The notes under the pieces: model-generated
What the model saw: only the letters and a program-made list of their open reading frames with translations
Database searches by the model: none
What the model was told of the DNA's origin: nothing
Translations under genes and position numbers: made by a program
Part shown: piece by piece, positions 43,601 through 52,847 of the stretch
Layout of the letters: each line of letters opens with the position of its first letter
How positions within the stretch are numbered: position 1 is the stretch's first letter
Assembly (NCBI RefSeq): GCF_005154805.1
Contig: NZ_CP039727.1
Location: 3,283,501-3,347,500 of the forward strand
DNA from: Bacillus sp. S3
GTDB taxonomy: Bacteria > Bacillota > Bacilli > Bacillales > Cytobacillaceae
DNA length: 64,000 nucleotides
Direction: 5' to 3'

Positions 43601-44655
43601 TGAATAGAACGACGGCTAAAATGTTTTGTATCAATACCCCTTTGACTTAACCAATGATAAGTTTCTCCGGAGATCACCAACGGTGCCTTTTTTAAATCTG
43701 AAATAGTTTTTGCTCCTAAAGCGGTCATTATCATCATTAATTCGTGGTGAAAAGTTTCTATTTCATTCTGCAATCCTTCTATTCCTTTTTCTACAAGAAT
43801 CCGCAGCAAATATCCCGCCATGCCAATGGCATTTGCCCCCAATGCTATGCCTTTTGCAATTTCATGCGCAGTTAAAAATCCTCCCGAGCCAATGATCGAG
43901 ATTTCCTCAGACATCACCGCAGCCTCAATGATAGAAATTGGCGTAGGAATACCCCATTCATTAAAAAACGAGAACGTTTTTTCTCTACGCTTATTTTCTA
44001 TTTCTGCAAAATTTGTTCCTCCGGATCCTCCGATATCAACCGCAGCAACGCCAACTTGGGAAAGTGATTTTACTGTTTCCTTTGTCATTCCGAACCCTAC
44101 TTCTTTGACAATAACGGGAATATGTACAGCATTAACAATGTCCTCAATTCTCTTTAAGGCTCCCGAGAAATCACGATCCCCCTCAGGCATCGTCAGTTCT
44201 TGGATCACATTTAAATGGATTTGCAAGGCATTGGCCTCAATCATATCAATTGCCAATTTGGCATTCTCAATTGTTGCTTCACTGCCTAAATTCGCAATAA
44301 TGATCCCACTTGGATTTTCTTTTCGAACTATTTCGTATGTATACCTTTCACCCTTTTCCTTAATTGCAGACATTTGTGACCCTACCGCCATAGCTATTCC
44401 AGTCATTTTCGCTGCCTTAGCCAGCTCTTTGTTAATCTGATACGTTTTTTCCCCGCCGCCGCCAGTCATCGCATTGATAAAAATTGGCGAACTTAAAGAA
44501 AGTCCGCCAATTGAGTGGTCTAAGCGAATATCAGCGACACTGATATTCGGCAAGCTTTGGTGAATAAACTTGATATCATCAAAAACTGTTGAACGTTTTT
44601 GCCTTTTATTAAGGGCAAAGCGAATATGATCCCATTTTCGTTCAGATCTTGACAC
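43597..44655 (-). CDS. fni: Type 2 isopentenyl-diphosphate delta-isomerase
   Basis: FMN- and NADPH-dependent isomerase that converts IPP to DMAPP for isoprenoids. TIM barrel with [10 protein letters not shown] at the N-terminus, [12 protein letters not shown], the VGSQMSAIK segment, and [13 protein letters not shown] ([18 protein letters not shown]) substrate loop; VKEVGFGM and [14 protein letters not shown] hold phosphate and flavin contacts. The start is GTG (44653-44655) with GGTGAT upstream. Called ypgA in older B. subtilis maps. 352 residues. Confidence 0.95.
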   Translation of the reverse strand: MSRSERKWDHIRFALNKRQKRSTVFDDIKFIHQSLPNISVADIRLDHSIGGLSLSSPIFINAMTGGGGEKTYQINKELAKAAKMTGIAMAVGSQMSAIKEKGERYTYEIVRKENPSGIIIANLGSEATIENAKLAIDMIEANALQIHLNVIQELTMPEGDRDFSGALKRIEDIVNAVHIPVIVKEVGFGMTKETVKSLSQVGVAAVDIGGSGGTNFAEIENKRREKTFSFFNEWGIPTPISIIEAAVMSEEISIIGSGGFLTAHEIAKGIALGANAIGMAGYLLRILVEKGIEGLQNEIETFHHELMMIMTALGAKTISDLKKAPLVISGETYHWLSQRGIDTKHFSRRSIH

Positions 44656-44666
44656 TTAAATCACCA

Positions 44667-45806
44667 TTATTTTCTTAGATTCTTTAATTTATCTCCAATA
44701 ACTTCTCCAAGCTGGAAGCCTTTTGACTCTTCTGGAAGCTCATAATCGAGGTTTTCCTCAACCTCTTTTTCAAGCAATTCTTTAATGCTTAATGATAGGC
44801 GTTGATCCTGCTCATTCGCCTCAAGCACTTTAACTTTTACTTCTTGTCCTTCTTTTAACACTTCATGCGGTGTTCCAATGTGCTTATGAGCAATTTGAGA
44901 AATATGAACAAGACCTTCTACACCTGGGAAAACTTCTACAAAAGCGCCATAAGAAACTATTCTTTTAACGATTCCATCTAAAACACTGCCTTTAGGTGCT
45001 TTTTCTGAAATATTGGACCATGGTCCTGGAAGTGTTTCTTTTATCGATAAAGAAATCCTTTCGTTATCGCGGTCCACACTTAATACCTTTACTTTGACCT
45101 GTTGACCTTCCTGTACAACATCTGCAGGCTTATCAACATGCTCATAGGATAATTGTGAAATATGAACAAGTCCATCGATTCCACCAATATCTACGAATGC
45201 TCCAAAATCAGTAATCCGTTGAACTGTCCCGTCAATGACTTCACCTACCTTAAGCGCGCCAAGAAGATTTTGTTTTTGTTTACCTTTTTCTTCCTCGACA
45301 ACTGCTCGATGTGAAAGGATTAAGCGGTTCTTTTCTTTATCCAGTTCAACAATTTTAAAGGTAAGCGTACGTCCTTTGTAATCACTGAAATCCTCGACAA
45401 AATGTGCTTCAACCAGCGATGCAGGGACAAACCCACGGACTCCAAGATCGACAACAAGGCCGCCCTTCACAACGTCCTTTACTTCTGTCTCAAAAACCTC
45501 ACCATTTTGAAATTGTTGTTCTAAGCTATCCCAAGCCTTTTCTGCATCAACTTTCCTTTTCGAGAGGATTAACGCTTCTTCCTCTACTTTTAACACTTCA
45601 AGCTCTAACTCATCACCTTCTGACGCCGCATCAGATGCTTTTTCAATATGCAGACTTGAAAGTTCACTAATTGGAATAATCCCATCTAGTTTACTTCCTT
45701 GTACAGCCACAAGCACCTGTTTTTCTTCAACCTTCGTAACTTGTCCGGTTACTTTATCCCCAACCTCAAAACTTTTCACTTCTACTTGATTTAATTCTTC
45801 CGACAT
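44667..45806 (-). CDS. ypfD: S1-domain RNA-binding protein (30S ribosomal protein S1 homologue)
   Basis: 379 residues with four S1 domains at about 15-85, 103-168, 188-257 and 274-343, each with the typical G-x-V-x-x-I/V...GAFV/GLVHIS pattern. Shorter than the six-domain S1 of E. coli, as usual in Bacillus YpfD (RpsA). Start behind TAAGGAGG, giving MSEELNQVEVKSFEVGD. Lies between plsC and fni. Probable RNA or ribosome binding; in B. subtilis it is not essential for translation as E. coli S1 is. Confidence 0.95.
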   Translation of the reverse strand: MSEELNQVEVKSFEVGDKVTGQVTKVEEKQVLVAVQGSKLDGIIPISELSSLHIEKASDAASEGDELELEVLKVEEEALILSKRKVDAEKAWDSLEQQFQNGEVFETEVKDVVKGGLVVDLGVRGFVPASLVEAHFVEDFSDYKGRTLTFKIVELDKEKNRLILSHRAVVEEEKGKQKQNLLGALKVGEVIDGTVQRITDFGAFVDIGGIDGLVHISQLSYEHVDKPADVVQEGQQVKVKVLSVDRDNERISLSIKETLPGPWSNISEKAPKGSVLDGIVKRIVSYGAFVEVFPGVEGLVHISQIAHKHIGTPHEVLKEGQEVKVKVLEANEQDQRLSLSIKELLEKEVEENLDYELPEESKGFQLGEVIGDKLKNLRK

Positions 45807-45951
45807 ATGTATTCCTCCTTAATCCATTTACTCCAAAAATCTATATATGATTTGGTGAAAGCCGCCGAGCAGTCACCACATATAAAAGAATATTCAAAAA
45901 AAATCTCTTTTAACTAACTTCTTACAAATAGTCTATTTTGTCAAGCAGAAG

Positions 45952-46533
45952 CTATTGATGCTCTTTTATAAGTTTATGAATTTCTGACATAATTAATTCA
46001 GTAACCTGCTCCGCTGACGCTTTTGTCTTTCGCATTTCATCCATATCAATTGGTTTCCCGTAAACCATTTTTAATTTCTTCAAACTTTTATACGGGCCAA
46101 TAACTGCGCATGGAACAACCTGCGCATCTGACCTTAAGGCAAAGAATCCAGCTCCGGAAAGACCTTTGCCCAGCTCTCCAGTCTTACTTCTTGTTCCCTC
46201 CGGGAAGAGACCAAATACATGCCCATCTTTTAGAATCTTTAAACCAGTTCTAAGCGCCTCACGGTCACTAAATCCCCTTTTTACCGGGAAGGCATTACAT
46301 TTCCTAACGATGCCGCCAAGTACAGGGACGCGAAATATTTCCTCCTTCGCCATATAATGAACCGGTCGGGGTGCCATGATGCCAACAATTATTGGATCTA
46401 AGTTATGAATGTGATTGGAACATAGAAGGACTCCGCCTTCTTTTGGAATATTTTCTACTCCAATAGCCTCTACCCTATACCATGGTTTAAAAATGGTAAA
46501 AACGACTGATTTTGCAAAATCATAAAACGTCAC
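45952..46533 (-). CDS. plsC: 1-acyl-sn-glycerol-3-phosphate acyltransferase
   Basis: Membrane-associated acyltransferase that makes phosphatidic acid. 193 residues, with the catalytic NHIHNLDP (H-x4-D) and FPEGTRS motifs and the VKRG segment. The start is GTG (46531-46533), 2 nt after the cmk stop, so translation is coupled to cmk. In B. subtilis a plsC homologue (yhdO) lies elsewhere; this position after cmk is common in other Bacillaceae. Which acyl carrier it uses cannot be read from sequence. Confidence 0.92.
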   Translation of the reverse strand: MTFYDFAKSVVFTIFKPWYRVEAIGVENIPKEGGVLLCSNHIHNLDPIIVGIMAPRPVHYMAKEEIFRVPVLGGIVRKCNAFPVKRGFSDREALRTGLKILKDGHVFGLFPEGTRSKTGELGKGLSGAGFFALRSDAQVVPCAVIGPYKSLKKLKMVYGKPIDMDEMRKTKASAEQVTELIMSEIHKLIKEHQ

Positions 46534-46535
46534 GA

Positions 46536-47210
46536 TTACCCAATCCTTTCGTGCACCAGAGCCATAATTTTTTCTACAACTTCAGGAATGGCTAATGAGG
46601 TTGTGTCAATTTCAGTTGCATCTTCGGCTTTTTTTAATGGAGCCACTTCTCTTTCAGAGTCGATTTTATCTCTACGTGCAATTTCTTCTTTTAATTTTTC
46701 TAAATCAGAAGCAAATCCTTTTTGCAGATTTTCTTGATGGCGCCTTTCTGCTCTTTCCACTACACTTGCAAGCAAAAAAACCTTTACTTCTGCATTAGGC
46801 AAAACATGCGTACCGATATCTCGTCCATCCATGACAACACCGCCTTCTGTGGCAAAACTTTGTTGTCTTCTTACCATTTCTTCACGGACCTTTTTATGAA
46901 TGGAAACAATCGAAACATTATTAGTAACCACTGAGGAACGAATCTCTTGTGTTACATCTTTTTTGTCTAGATAGACTAATTGACCTATTTCTGAAGGAAG
47001 CAGCTTAATATCAGTCGTTGAAAGGGTATCTACTAATGATGCTTCATCTTCCAGATTAAGATGGTTCATGATTGCTTTATATGTCAATGCCCGATACATC
47101 GCACCAGTATCGATATACACATATGAAAGTTTTTCTGCTACAATTTTTGCTACGGTACTCTTTCCGGCTGCAGCAGGGCCGTCAATTGCAATTGATAATT
47201 TCTTTTCCAT
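46536..47210 (-). CDS. cmk: Cytidylate kinase
   Basis: Phosphorylates CMP and dCMP with ATP. 224 residues. P-loop [10 protein letters not shown] near residues 10-19, [12 protein letters not shown], and the [13 protein letters not shown]-binding motif, then [11 protein letters not shown] for the lid. The ATG at 47208-47210 has AGGAGG upstream, giving [13 protein letters not shown]. Followed without a terminator by plsC and ypfD. Confidence 0.96.
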   Translation of the reverse strand: MEKKLSIAIDGPAAAGKSTVAKIVAEKLSYVYIDTGAMYRALTYKAIMNHLNLEDEASLVDTLSTTDIKLLPSEIGQLVYLDKKDVTQEIRSSVVTNNVSIVSIHKKVREEMVRRQQSFATEGGVVMDGRDIGTHVLPNAEVKVFLLASVVERAERRHQENLQKGFASDLEKLKEEIARRDKIDSEREVAPLKKAEDATEIDTTSLAIPEVVEKIMALVHERIG

Positions 47211-47310
47211 AAATCCTCCTAATGCAAACATGGTTGTCTCATATGTTGTCTTCTATATATTTTACCACAAGTTATCAAAATCCCCCTTTTTTTTAGCATT
47301 TTAAATCAAT

Positions 47311-47342
47311 AAAAATAAAGCAGGAGCTCCTGCTTTATTTTT
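47311..47342 (-). terminator. Palindromic terminator after ypfB
   Basis: A perfect 28-bp palindrome centred on GAGCTC (47313-47340; half-site AAATAAAGCAGGAG) with T-runs on both sides. On the minus strand it follows ypfB, separating it from cmk. Confidence 0.8.
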
Positions 47343-47346
47343 TGAA

Positions 47347-47532
47347 TTATTTGTCTCTTTCTTGAAAGGTTTGGAGAATTTCAGTGAGAGTATTTTCATT
47401 TACCCCTTCATATTTGGTCAATTGTTTAATTTGCGGGAAAACATCTATTTGATGAAAAATAAGCTGAGATAAAAATAGAAATACAAATTGTATAATGATC
47501 ACTTTAATGAGAAACCCTTCTACTCTTTTCAT
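47347..47532 (-). CDS. ypfB: YpfB family (DUF5359) small membrane protein
   Basis: Protein of 61 residues with one N-terminal membrane segment (about residues 8-26) and a short charged tail. Position upstream of cmk matches B. subtilis ypfB. The ATG at 47530-47532 has GGAGTG 6 nt upstream, but that box lies within one arm of a 13-bp inverted repeat (47536-47577), so translation may be controlled by RNA structure. The neighbouring ypfA of B. subtilis is missing. Function unknown. Confidence 0.82.
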   Translation of the reverse strand: MKRVEGFLIKVIIIQFVFLFLSQLIFHQIDVFPQIKQLTKYEGVNENTLTEILQTFQERDK

Positions 47533-47535
47533 GCC

Positions 47536-47577
47536 AATCACTCCAATAGCTCATATAGAACTAGTATTGGAGTGATT
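47536..47577. repeat. 13-bp inverted repeat covering the ypfB ribosome site
   Basis: Perfect arms AATCACTCCAATA (47536-47548) and TATTGGAGTGATT (47565-47577) with a 16-nt loop. Read on minus, the GGAGTG box for ypfB is paired. Read on plus, the hairpin is followed by TTTTTTTT, the form of an intrinsic terminator, though no + gene ends here. Confidence 0.75.
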
Positions 47578-47599
47578 GTTTTTTTTATACTCCTATTCC

Positions 47600-48949
47600 T
47601 TATAGAACATCCTCGTATACAGCCTCTGCATTTTTTAGCTTTTCGACTTTCTCTTCATACCCATTTTTTGCGTTTATGAATATTCGATAGGTATCATCAT
47701 TAATGGTTCCAAGGAACTCATAACATAATACTTCTTCATTTAAATCGTTCAAAATAATGGCTTGACGGTCTTCCATAACTTTTAATTTCGGATTTACCTT
47801 AGATCTCGCCTGTTCCATTGTCATTGCAGGTTTCTCAATTGTTCTAGTATTTAGAGATTTTAAGTAATCCTCTGCTGAAACACCAATAATATCGCCATTA
47901 TCTAAGGCCACTTTTACTTTTACTGATTGTGGATATATTCTAATTCCGTTAATGTTTGTAACAAAATTAAACATGCCGATATTATCATATTGTGTGCTTT
48001 CAAACACTTCTAAATCTTTAAATCCAGTTTCCTTTAAAAATGCGGCAGCCTTGTTGTCAGCCTGATTTAGACTGAGCGTTTGTTTCGCTATTTCCCTGTT
48101 ATTAATAAACCAAATAGGATGACCGGCCTTTTTCGTAATGTCCATGCTTGCTTCTTGCCCGGTTTGTTTATTTTTAATTGACACACTGTAAAAGCCATAA
48201 TCAGAGCCTTTGCCATTTTCAGTAACCTTTATCTGTGAATTACCATCAAACTTCATATATTTTTTTGCAATTTGGATTGCTTCTCGGCTAGAAATAGTTT
48301 TTCCTTTTATTTTTTTAAAGTTTTCATCCTTTTTTTGCATATTCGTAATTGTCGGCCCGAAATCAGTTTCCTCATAGCCGGAAACAGTTTTTTCAACCGT
48401 TTTAAAACCATCAATAATGGTGTTATCAGTCGTTTCTTTTCCCGATGCCAACGCTAACTCAACATCCATCCATCGAAGGTTATTTTTTAATACCATATGC
48501 TGGACACTTCTCAGTTCATTTTGAATGTCTCCGGATTGCTTATAAAGCACCTTTAATGTGTCATATTCCTTATCTGTTAAAGGCTCTTTTCCTAAATCCC
48601 TAACAGCGGTTCGATAACTAAAGTTTCCGATGTTAGCCAGGAATTCTTCTGTCTTGTTAAACGGTAATAATGTTAATGGAAGTTGACCCACATCCCCGTG
48701 CGCTTGCGATGTAAGCCTCCACACTTCAATTAATGAAGGAGACAAAGTGTCCTTAGAGTTCATCGCTAGTGTTGTCCCAATCTTATCGTGGAGTATATCC
48801 ATCCGGTAGGAAAGATTATGGAATGCACGTTGATAATTGTTTTCTGCGTTTAATAGGATTGCATTTTTTTCTTGATGTTCTTGGTAGCCCCAATAAGCGG
48901 TTCCAGCGACACCGACTGCTAGAACACCAATTAATATTCCTCTAATCAA
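47600..48949 (-). CDS. ypeB: Germination protein YpeB
   Basis: Partner of SleB needed for SleB stability and localisation in the dormant spore. 449 residues: N-terminal membrane anchor (about 5-22), a helical domain, and three PepSY-like domains in the C-terminal half (from about residue 215), with repeated I-x-x-A-x-x-x-A-x-x patterns. Lies 14 nt after sleB, as in all Bacillus sleB operons. Expressed in the forespore in B. subtilis. Confidence 0.95.
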   Translation of the reverse strand: MIRGILIGVLAVGVAGTAYWGYQEHQEKNAILLNAENNYQRAFHNLSYRMDILHDKIGTTLAMNSKDTLSPSLIEVWRLTSQAHGDVGQLPLTLLPFNKTEEFLANIGNFSYRTAVRDLGKEPLTDKEYDTLKVLYKQSGDIQNELRSVQHMVLKNNLRWMDVELALASGKETTDNTIIDGFKTVEKTVSGYEETDFGPTITNMQKKDENFKKIKGKTISSREAIQIAKKYMKFDGNSQIKVTENGKGSDYGFYSVSIKNKQTGQEASMDITKKAGHPIWFINNREIAKQTLSLNQADNKAAAFLKETGFKDLEVFESTQYDNIGMFNFVTNINGIRIYPQSVKVKVALDNGDIIGVSAEDYLKSLNTRTIEKPAMTMEQARSKVNPKLKVMEDRQAIILNDLNEEVLCYEFLGTINDDTYRIFINAKNGYEEKVEKLKNAEAVYEDVL

Positions 48950-48963
48950 TTCTATTCACCTCT

Positions 48964-49845
48964 CTACTTGCAAAAAATATGTTGACCAATCCGTTTGATT
49001 TGCGGTCTTCCCCATATCCAGCCGCTGGTGGCTGTATCAGGGTTAAAGTAGTAAATTGCCTCACCCGTTGGATCCCATCCATTAATTGCATCTAATACCG
49101 CCTTTTTTGAGGTTTCATTCGGTGTCAGCCAAATCTGTCCATCTGCAACAGCAGTGAATGCTCCCGGTTCAAAAATCACTCCTGAAACAGTGTTAGGGAA
49201 TGAAGCACTATTTACCCGGTTCAATATAACCGCCGCAACTGCAACCTGGCCTATATACGGTTCTCCCCTTGACTCGCCATGGACAGCATTTGCCATTAAG
49301 CGAATATCGTTTTGTGAAAATCCGTTTGGAGTGTTTGCGGCCGTCGGCTTTTTTGGTGCTGCTTTTTGAGGCGCCGCCGGCTTAGGTGCGGCAGGCTTAG
49401 GCGCAGCATTATTGGCTGGTGCTTTGTTTGCAGGTGCTTTAGGACTTGGTGCACTTTGTTTATTTTTATCAACACCGCCGTAATGAGTAAATTTCTTTCC
49501 CGCATTAATTTGGTTTTTCACAAATTGTTTATCGTATTTACTTGCTTTAACTAGTTTTGCTTTCGTTGTTGCACCAGCCAATCCATCAATGGGCAGCCCA
49601 AATTCATATTGAAAGTTTCTAAGCGCCCAATATGTACCCCAACCAAAGACCCCATCTATTTTCCCATTATAGTACCCAATATATTGGAGCCTAGATTGGA
49701 GCTCAATGACATCATCACCAACAGCTCCTTTTTGGATCACCTGATTGGTGAAGGCATGGGCCGTATGGTGCTTCATTAAGGTTAATGGCACGGTACAGAA
49801 AAAAATAAGGATGACGTATTTGATTAGGATGTTTTTCTTTTTCAT
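48964..49845 (-). CDS. sleB: Spore cortex-lytic enzyme SleB
   Basis: Lytic transglycosylase that breaks down cortex peptidoglycan during germination. 293 residues: signal peptide (1-31), a peptidoglycan-binding domain (about 37-92, GDDVIELQSRLQYIGYYNGK), a low-complexity Ala-Pro-Lys linker (about 125-170), and a hydrolase_2 domain with the catalytic Glu in HGESRGEPYIGQVAVAAVI (in parts). The linker repeats APKPAAPKPAAP and is the variable part of the gene. First gene of sleB-ypeB. Confidence 0.95.
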   Translation of the reverse strand: MKKKNILIKYVILIFFCTVPLTLMKHHTAHAFTNQVIQKGAVGDDVIELQSRLQYIGYYNGKIDGVFGWGTYWALRNFQYEFGLPIDGLAGATTKAKLVKASKYDKQFVKNQINAGKKFTHYGGVDKNKQSAPSPKAPANKAPANNAAPKPAAPKPAAPQKAAPKKPTAANTPNGFSQNDIRLMANAVHGESRGEPYIGQVAVAAVILNRVNSASFPNTVSGVIFEPGAFTAVADGQIWLTPNETSKKAVLDAINGWDPTGEAIYYFNPDTATSGWIWGRPQIKRIGQHIFCK

Positions 49846-49895
49846 GGAATGATAACCCCCATATGAATCTTTTTAACAGTAACCCTATTTTTTGT

Positions 49896-49925
49896 TACTT
49901 TGGTGTTTTTATTCCATTTAATGCA
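49896..49925 (-). promoter_or_regulatory. Candidate sigma-G promoter of sleB-ypeB
   Basis: The minus strand has TGCATTA (49919-49925), a 16-nt spacer and CAAAGTA (49896-49902), similar to forespore sigma-G elements (TGAATA / CATACTA), about 50 nt before the sleB start. sleB is sigma-G dependent in B. subtilis. Confidence 0.4.
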
Positions 49926-49930
49926 GATTA

Positions 49931-49963
49931 ATTAAAAAAACCCTTCATCAGGAATGAAGAGTC
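49931..49963 (-). terminator. Terminator overlapping the end of prsW
   Basis: The minus strand forms ACTCTTCAT with ATGAAGGGT (one wobble) and then TTTTTT. The prsW stop at 49948-49950 is inside it. Confidence 0.8.
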
Positions 49964-50637
49964 TTTTGTACGGGATATTGTTTTTTGAAATGATTCGCGC
50001 TCATTACTTTCGCTTTTTTCACTTTCCTTAAGCCAAACCACCACAGGAAAATCATAAAAGGAAAAATAATAAACAGCCAATGTTCTAAGGAAATCAATAT
50101 AAAATCGTAGAATCCGTGAAGAGTGAAAGGTAAAAGCAAAGAGAGCAGTACCCATTTGGCTTTATTTCCATCAGTAAATTTTGCTTTTCCAATATAAAAA
50201 CCCATAATTACGCCAAAGAGTGCATGGCTGGATACCGGCAATAAGGCCCGTGCCATCGCATGTTCAATCCCATTTGCTATTAAATAAAAGATATTTTCAA
50301 CAGTGGCAAAGCCTAGGGAAACTGCTACGCCATATACAATCCCGTCAAATGGTTCGTCAAACTCAACATGCTGGTAAACAACATAAAAAAGAATGAACCA
50401 TTTAAAAAATTCTTCAAGCAAACTTGAACTCAGGAACGCATTAAAAAGATTCGATTTAAGCAAATGCTCTACTTCTAGAACATGTTGGATAAACATTATA
50501 GGAAAAACTAGGAGAGCTCCATAAATAAACGTCCGAAGAACAAAGGAAATTGGTTCTGGCTCATATTCATCTTTTAAATAAAAATAACTTAGTAATGCCA
50601 GACCGGGGGCAACTCCGGCAGATAAAATTCCCAGCAT
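49948..50637 (-). CDS. prsW: Site-1 membrane protease PrsW
   Basis: Intramembrane protease of 229 residues that in B. subtilis makes the first cut in anti-sigma factor RsiW. About seven membrane segments. The catalytic Glu pair is Glu75-Glu76 in [22 protein letters not shown] and conserved His residues ([11 protein letters not shown] and LHGFYDF) complete the active site. The ATG at 50635-50637 aligns with the B. subtilis start ([12 protein letters not shown]); the upstream frame overlaps the GGAGGGGG box. rsiW and sigW are not in the window. Confidence 0.93.
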   Translation of the reverse strand: MLGILSAGVAPGLALLSYFYLKDEYEPEPISFVLRTFIYGALLVFPIMFIQHVLEVEHLLKSNLFNAFLSSSLLEEFFKWFILFYVVYQHVEFDEPFDGIVYGVAVSLGFATVENIFYLIANGIEHAMARALLPVSSHALFGVIMGFYIGKAKFTDGNKAKWVLLSLLLPFTLHGFYDFILISLEHWLFIIFPFMIFLWWFGLRKVKKAKVMSANHFKKQYPVQKTLHS

Positions 50638-50726
50638 GATGAACCTACTCCCCCTCCTTTTTCTTAATCGTAACATGGAAATCACACAAAGAAAATGAAA
50701 GATTCCTTCCAGCCTTTTTAGCGAAA

Positions 50727-51683
50727 TTAAAAATTAATGGTTTCTAAGCCGCTTGCCATTACGACGGCCAATTTAATTCTTGCCTTTTTGGAGTCATTAT
50801 CACTTCCAAGTATAACACCCTTATTATAAAGATCATACGCACTACCCTCATAATCATAAGTGGTATACACAGCTCCCTCTTCAGCACTAGTTGTTATCAC
50901 TAGTTTAATTCCTGCTTGAATGGACTTTTCAATCTCTTCCATCATCTTTGGTGCAACCTGACCTCTTCCTACTCCTTCAAGAACAATCCCTGCAACTCCG
51001 GCTTCGCGAGCAGCTTTGATAAATTTCCCATCTGCACCAATATAACATTTGATAATTTCTACCTGCGGGATAGATGTACCGATTTTATAACATTCTCTCT
51101 TAATTGGTTTCTGAAAGACATGTACTCGGTCATTGTCAATAATACCAAGATAGCCGAATCCAAAAACATTAAATCCCTGGATATTTGAGGCATGTTCTTT
51201 TTTGACATATCTAGCTGCAAAAATTCGTTCGTTGAAAACAACAACGGTGCCTGCACCATGTAAATCACTTGAACAGGCAGAATAAATAGCATGCCGTAAG
51301 TTAATGTATACATCACTTCCTAAATCTTCAGGTGACCGCTGTGAACCTGTTACAACAACTGGTCGTTGATCATTTACCGTTAAATCGAGGAAATAGGCTG
51401 TTTCTTCCATCGTATCTGTGCCATGGGTGACAACCACACCAGAAACTGATTCATCTTTAAAATATTCTTCAATTCTATTTTTCAGAAAAACTAAGTCATC
51501 AAAGGTAATATGGATACTTGCTTTTTGAAAAACAGAATCCACAATCACTTCAATATCATTTGGCAAATTACACATCGCAGCCAGCTCTTCACCCGTTAAA
51601 GCACCTGAAGCTAGCTTTCCTGAATCCTTATTCGTTTTACTTGCAATTGTGCCACCAGTAGTTAAAAGAACAACCTTATTCAT
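50727..51683 (-). CDS. ansA: L-asparaginase, type I
   Basis: Hydrolyses asparagine to aspartate and ammonia. 318 residues. The two catalytic Thr motifs are TTGGTIAS at the N-terminus and [12 protein letters not shown] in the middle, with the family segment [16 protein letters not shown]. No signal peptide, so cytosolic. Placed 6 nt after ypdA, so part of the ypdA-ansA unit. B. subtilis has no asparaginase gene here; several other Bacillaceae do. Local asnS is missing but that is a separate enzyme. Confidence 0.93.
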   Translation of the reverse strand: MNKVVLLTTGGTIASKTNKDSGKLASGALTGEELAAMCNLPNDIEVIVDSVFQKASIHITFDDLVFLKNRIEEYFKDESVSGVVVTHGTDTMEETAYFLDLTVNDQRPVVVTGSQRSPEDLGSDVYINLRHAIYSACSSDLHGAGTVVVFNERIFAARYVKKEHASNIQGFNVFGFGYLGIIDNDRVHVFQKPIKRECYKIGTSIPQVEIIKCYIGADGKFIKAAREAGVAGIVLEGVGRGQVAPKMMEEIEKSIQAGIKLVITTSAEEGAVYTTYDYEGSAYDLYNKGVILGSDNDSKKARIKLAVVMASGLETINF

Positions 51684-51689
51684 CTATTA

Positions 51690-52661
51690 TCATCCTTTTG
51701 TGTCATTTTCTAAAATAGAACGTGCGATTTGTCCGCCATGGAACCGGCCATTTTCAATGAAGATCTCATTTGCATTATTTCCAGCTGCAATGACCCCGGC
51801 GATATACATTCCCTTGATATTCGTCTCCATTGTCTCGGGATTAAATAGAGGCCTCCCCGTTTCGACATCAATTTTAATGCCCATAGATTGTAAAAATTGA
51901 TGGTCTGGATGATAACCGGTCATTGCGAAAACAAAATCATTTTTGATTGAATTTTGTTTTCCATCTTTCACATATACAATCTTGTTTTCAGTGATTTCCT
52001 TAACACTTGCACGAAACTCCAACGTAATTATGCCATTTCTTACTAAAGAATCAAATTCAGGCAGAATCCAAGGTTTAATGCTTGGAGAATACTCTGAACC
52101 GCGATACAAAACGGTTACCCGTGCTCCTGCCTTTACGAGTTCTAGAGCAGCATCAACGCTTGAATTTTTTCCGCCAATAACACAAACATCCTTATCAAAA
52201 TATGGATGAGCTTCTTTAAAATAATGAAAAACCTTTGGTAAGTCTTCACCAGGGACTTCCATGAAGTTCGGGTGATCATAGTAACCCGTTGCAATGACTA
52301 CGTATTTTGCGGCATACGTATTTTTATCGGTATAAACATGAAATTGGTGATTCTGTTTTGCCACTTTTGTAACAGTCTCATATGAGTTTATCCGGAGCTC
52401 TTTGCGTTTTGCTACCTCTCGATAATAGACGAGGGCCTGGTTTCTTTTGGGCTTATAGCTATCGGTTACAAAGGGCATTCCGCCAATTTCTAGTTTTTCA
52501 CTTGTGCTAAAAAAGGTTTGATGTGTTGGATAATGATAAATGGAATTAACCACATTTCCCTTTTCAATAATTAAAGGCTTTCTCCCCATTTCCTGTAGTG
52601 AAATGGCCGCCGCTAAACCACAGGGACCTCCGCCAATTATAATAATATCTTCTGATTGCAC
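51690..52661 (-). CDS. ypdA: Bacillithiol disulfide reductase YpdA (Bdr)
   Basis: FAD- and NADPH-dependent reductase of oxidised bacillithiol, acting with bacilliredoxins. 323 residues. N-terminal FAD loop GGGPCGLAAAISL carries the conserved Cys14 region; the second nucleotide loop is IGGKNSSVDAALEL, and FAMTGYHPD and YIAGVIAAG complete the fold. It lacks the C-x-x-C of thioredoxin reductase, as expected for this family. It links to the bshA and bshB1 genes at 13.5-15.3 kb. Confidence 0.95.
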   Translation of the reverse strand: MQSEDIIIIGGGPCGLAAAISLQEMGRKPLIIEKGNVVNSIYHYPTHQTFFSTSEKLEIGGMPFVTDSYKPKRNQALVYYREVAKRKELRINSYETVTKVAKQNHQFHVYTDKNTYAAKYVVIATGYYDHPNFMEVPGEDLPKVFHYFKEAHPYFDKDVCVIGGKNSSVDAALELVKAGARVTVLYRGSEYSPSIKPWILPEFDSLVRNGIITLEFRASVKEITENKIVYVKDGKQNSIKNDFVFAMTGYHPDHQFLQSMGIKIDVETGRPLFNPETMETNIKGMYIAGVIAAGNNANEIFIENGRFHGGQIARSILENDTKG

Positions 52662-52689
52662 AATGGATACACTCCTTATTACGATTATA

Positions 52690-52780
52690 AAGAAAACCCG
52701 CCGACTGACGAGCCCTTAAGGGCGACGACAGAGGCGTAGTTGCACTTATGCCTGATAGGAACGTTATACTTTCCTCTCGG
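52690..52780. repeat. GC-rich hairpin block between ypdA and the glutamate dehydrogenase gene
   Basis: A GC-rich block in AT-rich surroundings, with a perfect 12-bp palindrome GCCCTTAAGGGC (52712-52723) flanked by CGCC (52699-52702) and GGCG (52733-52736), then a second GCCTGATAGG region. This looks like a small dispersed intergenic repeat, but only one copy is in the window. Confidence 0.4.
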
Positions 52781-52785
52781 CCATA

Positions 52786-52826
52786 TAAAAAAAACTCCTA
52801 CCTTGTATATGATAGGAGTTTTTTTA
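52786..52826 (-). terminator. Terminator of the glutamate dehydrogenase gene
   Basis: The minus strand forms CTCCTATCATATACAAGGTAGGAG with T-runs on both sides (eight T residues after). Confidence 0.92.
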
Positions 52827-52847
52827 TGATAATTCAATGTAAAGTAC

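Noticed and set aside
43820..44440. 206-codon + ORF opposite fni
   Set aside because: Antisense frame of a conserved isomerase; composition follows the codon pattern of fni, not of a real gene.
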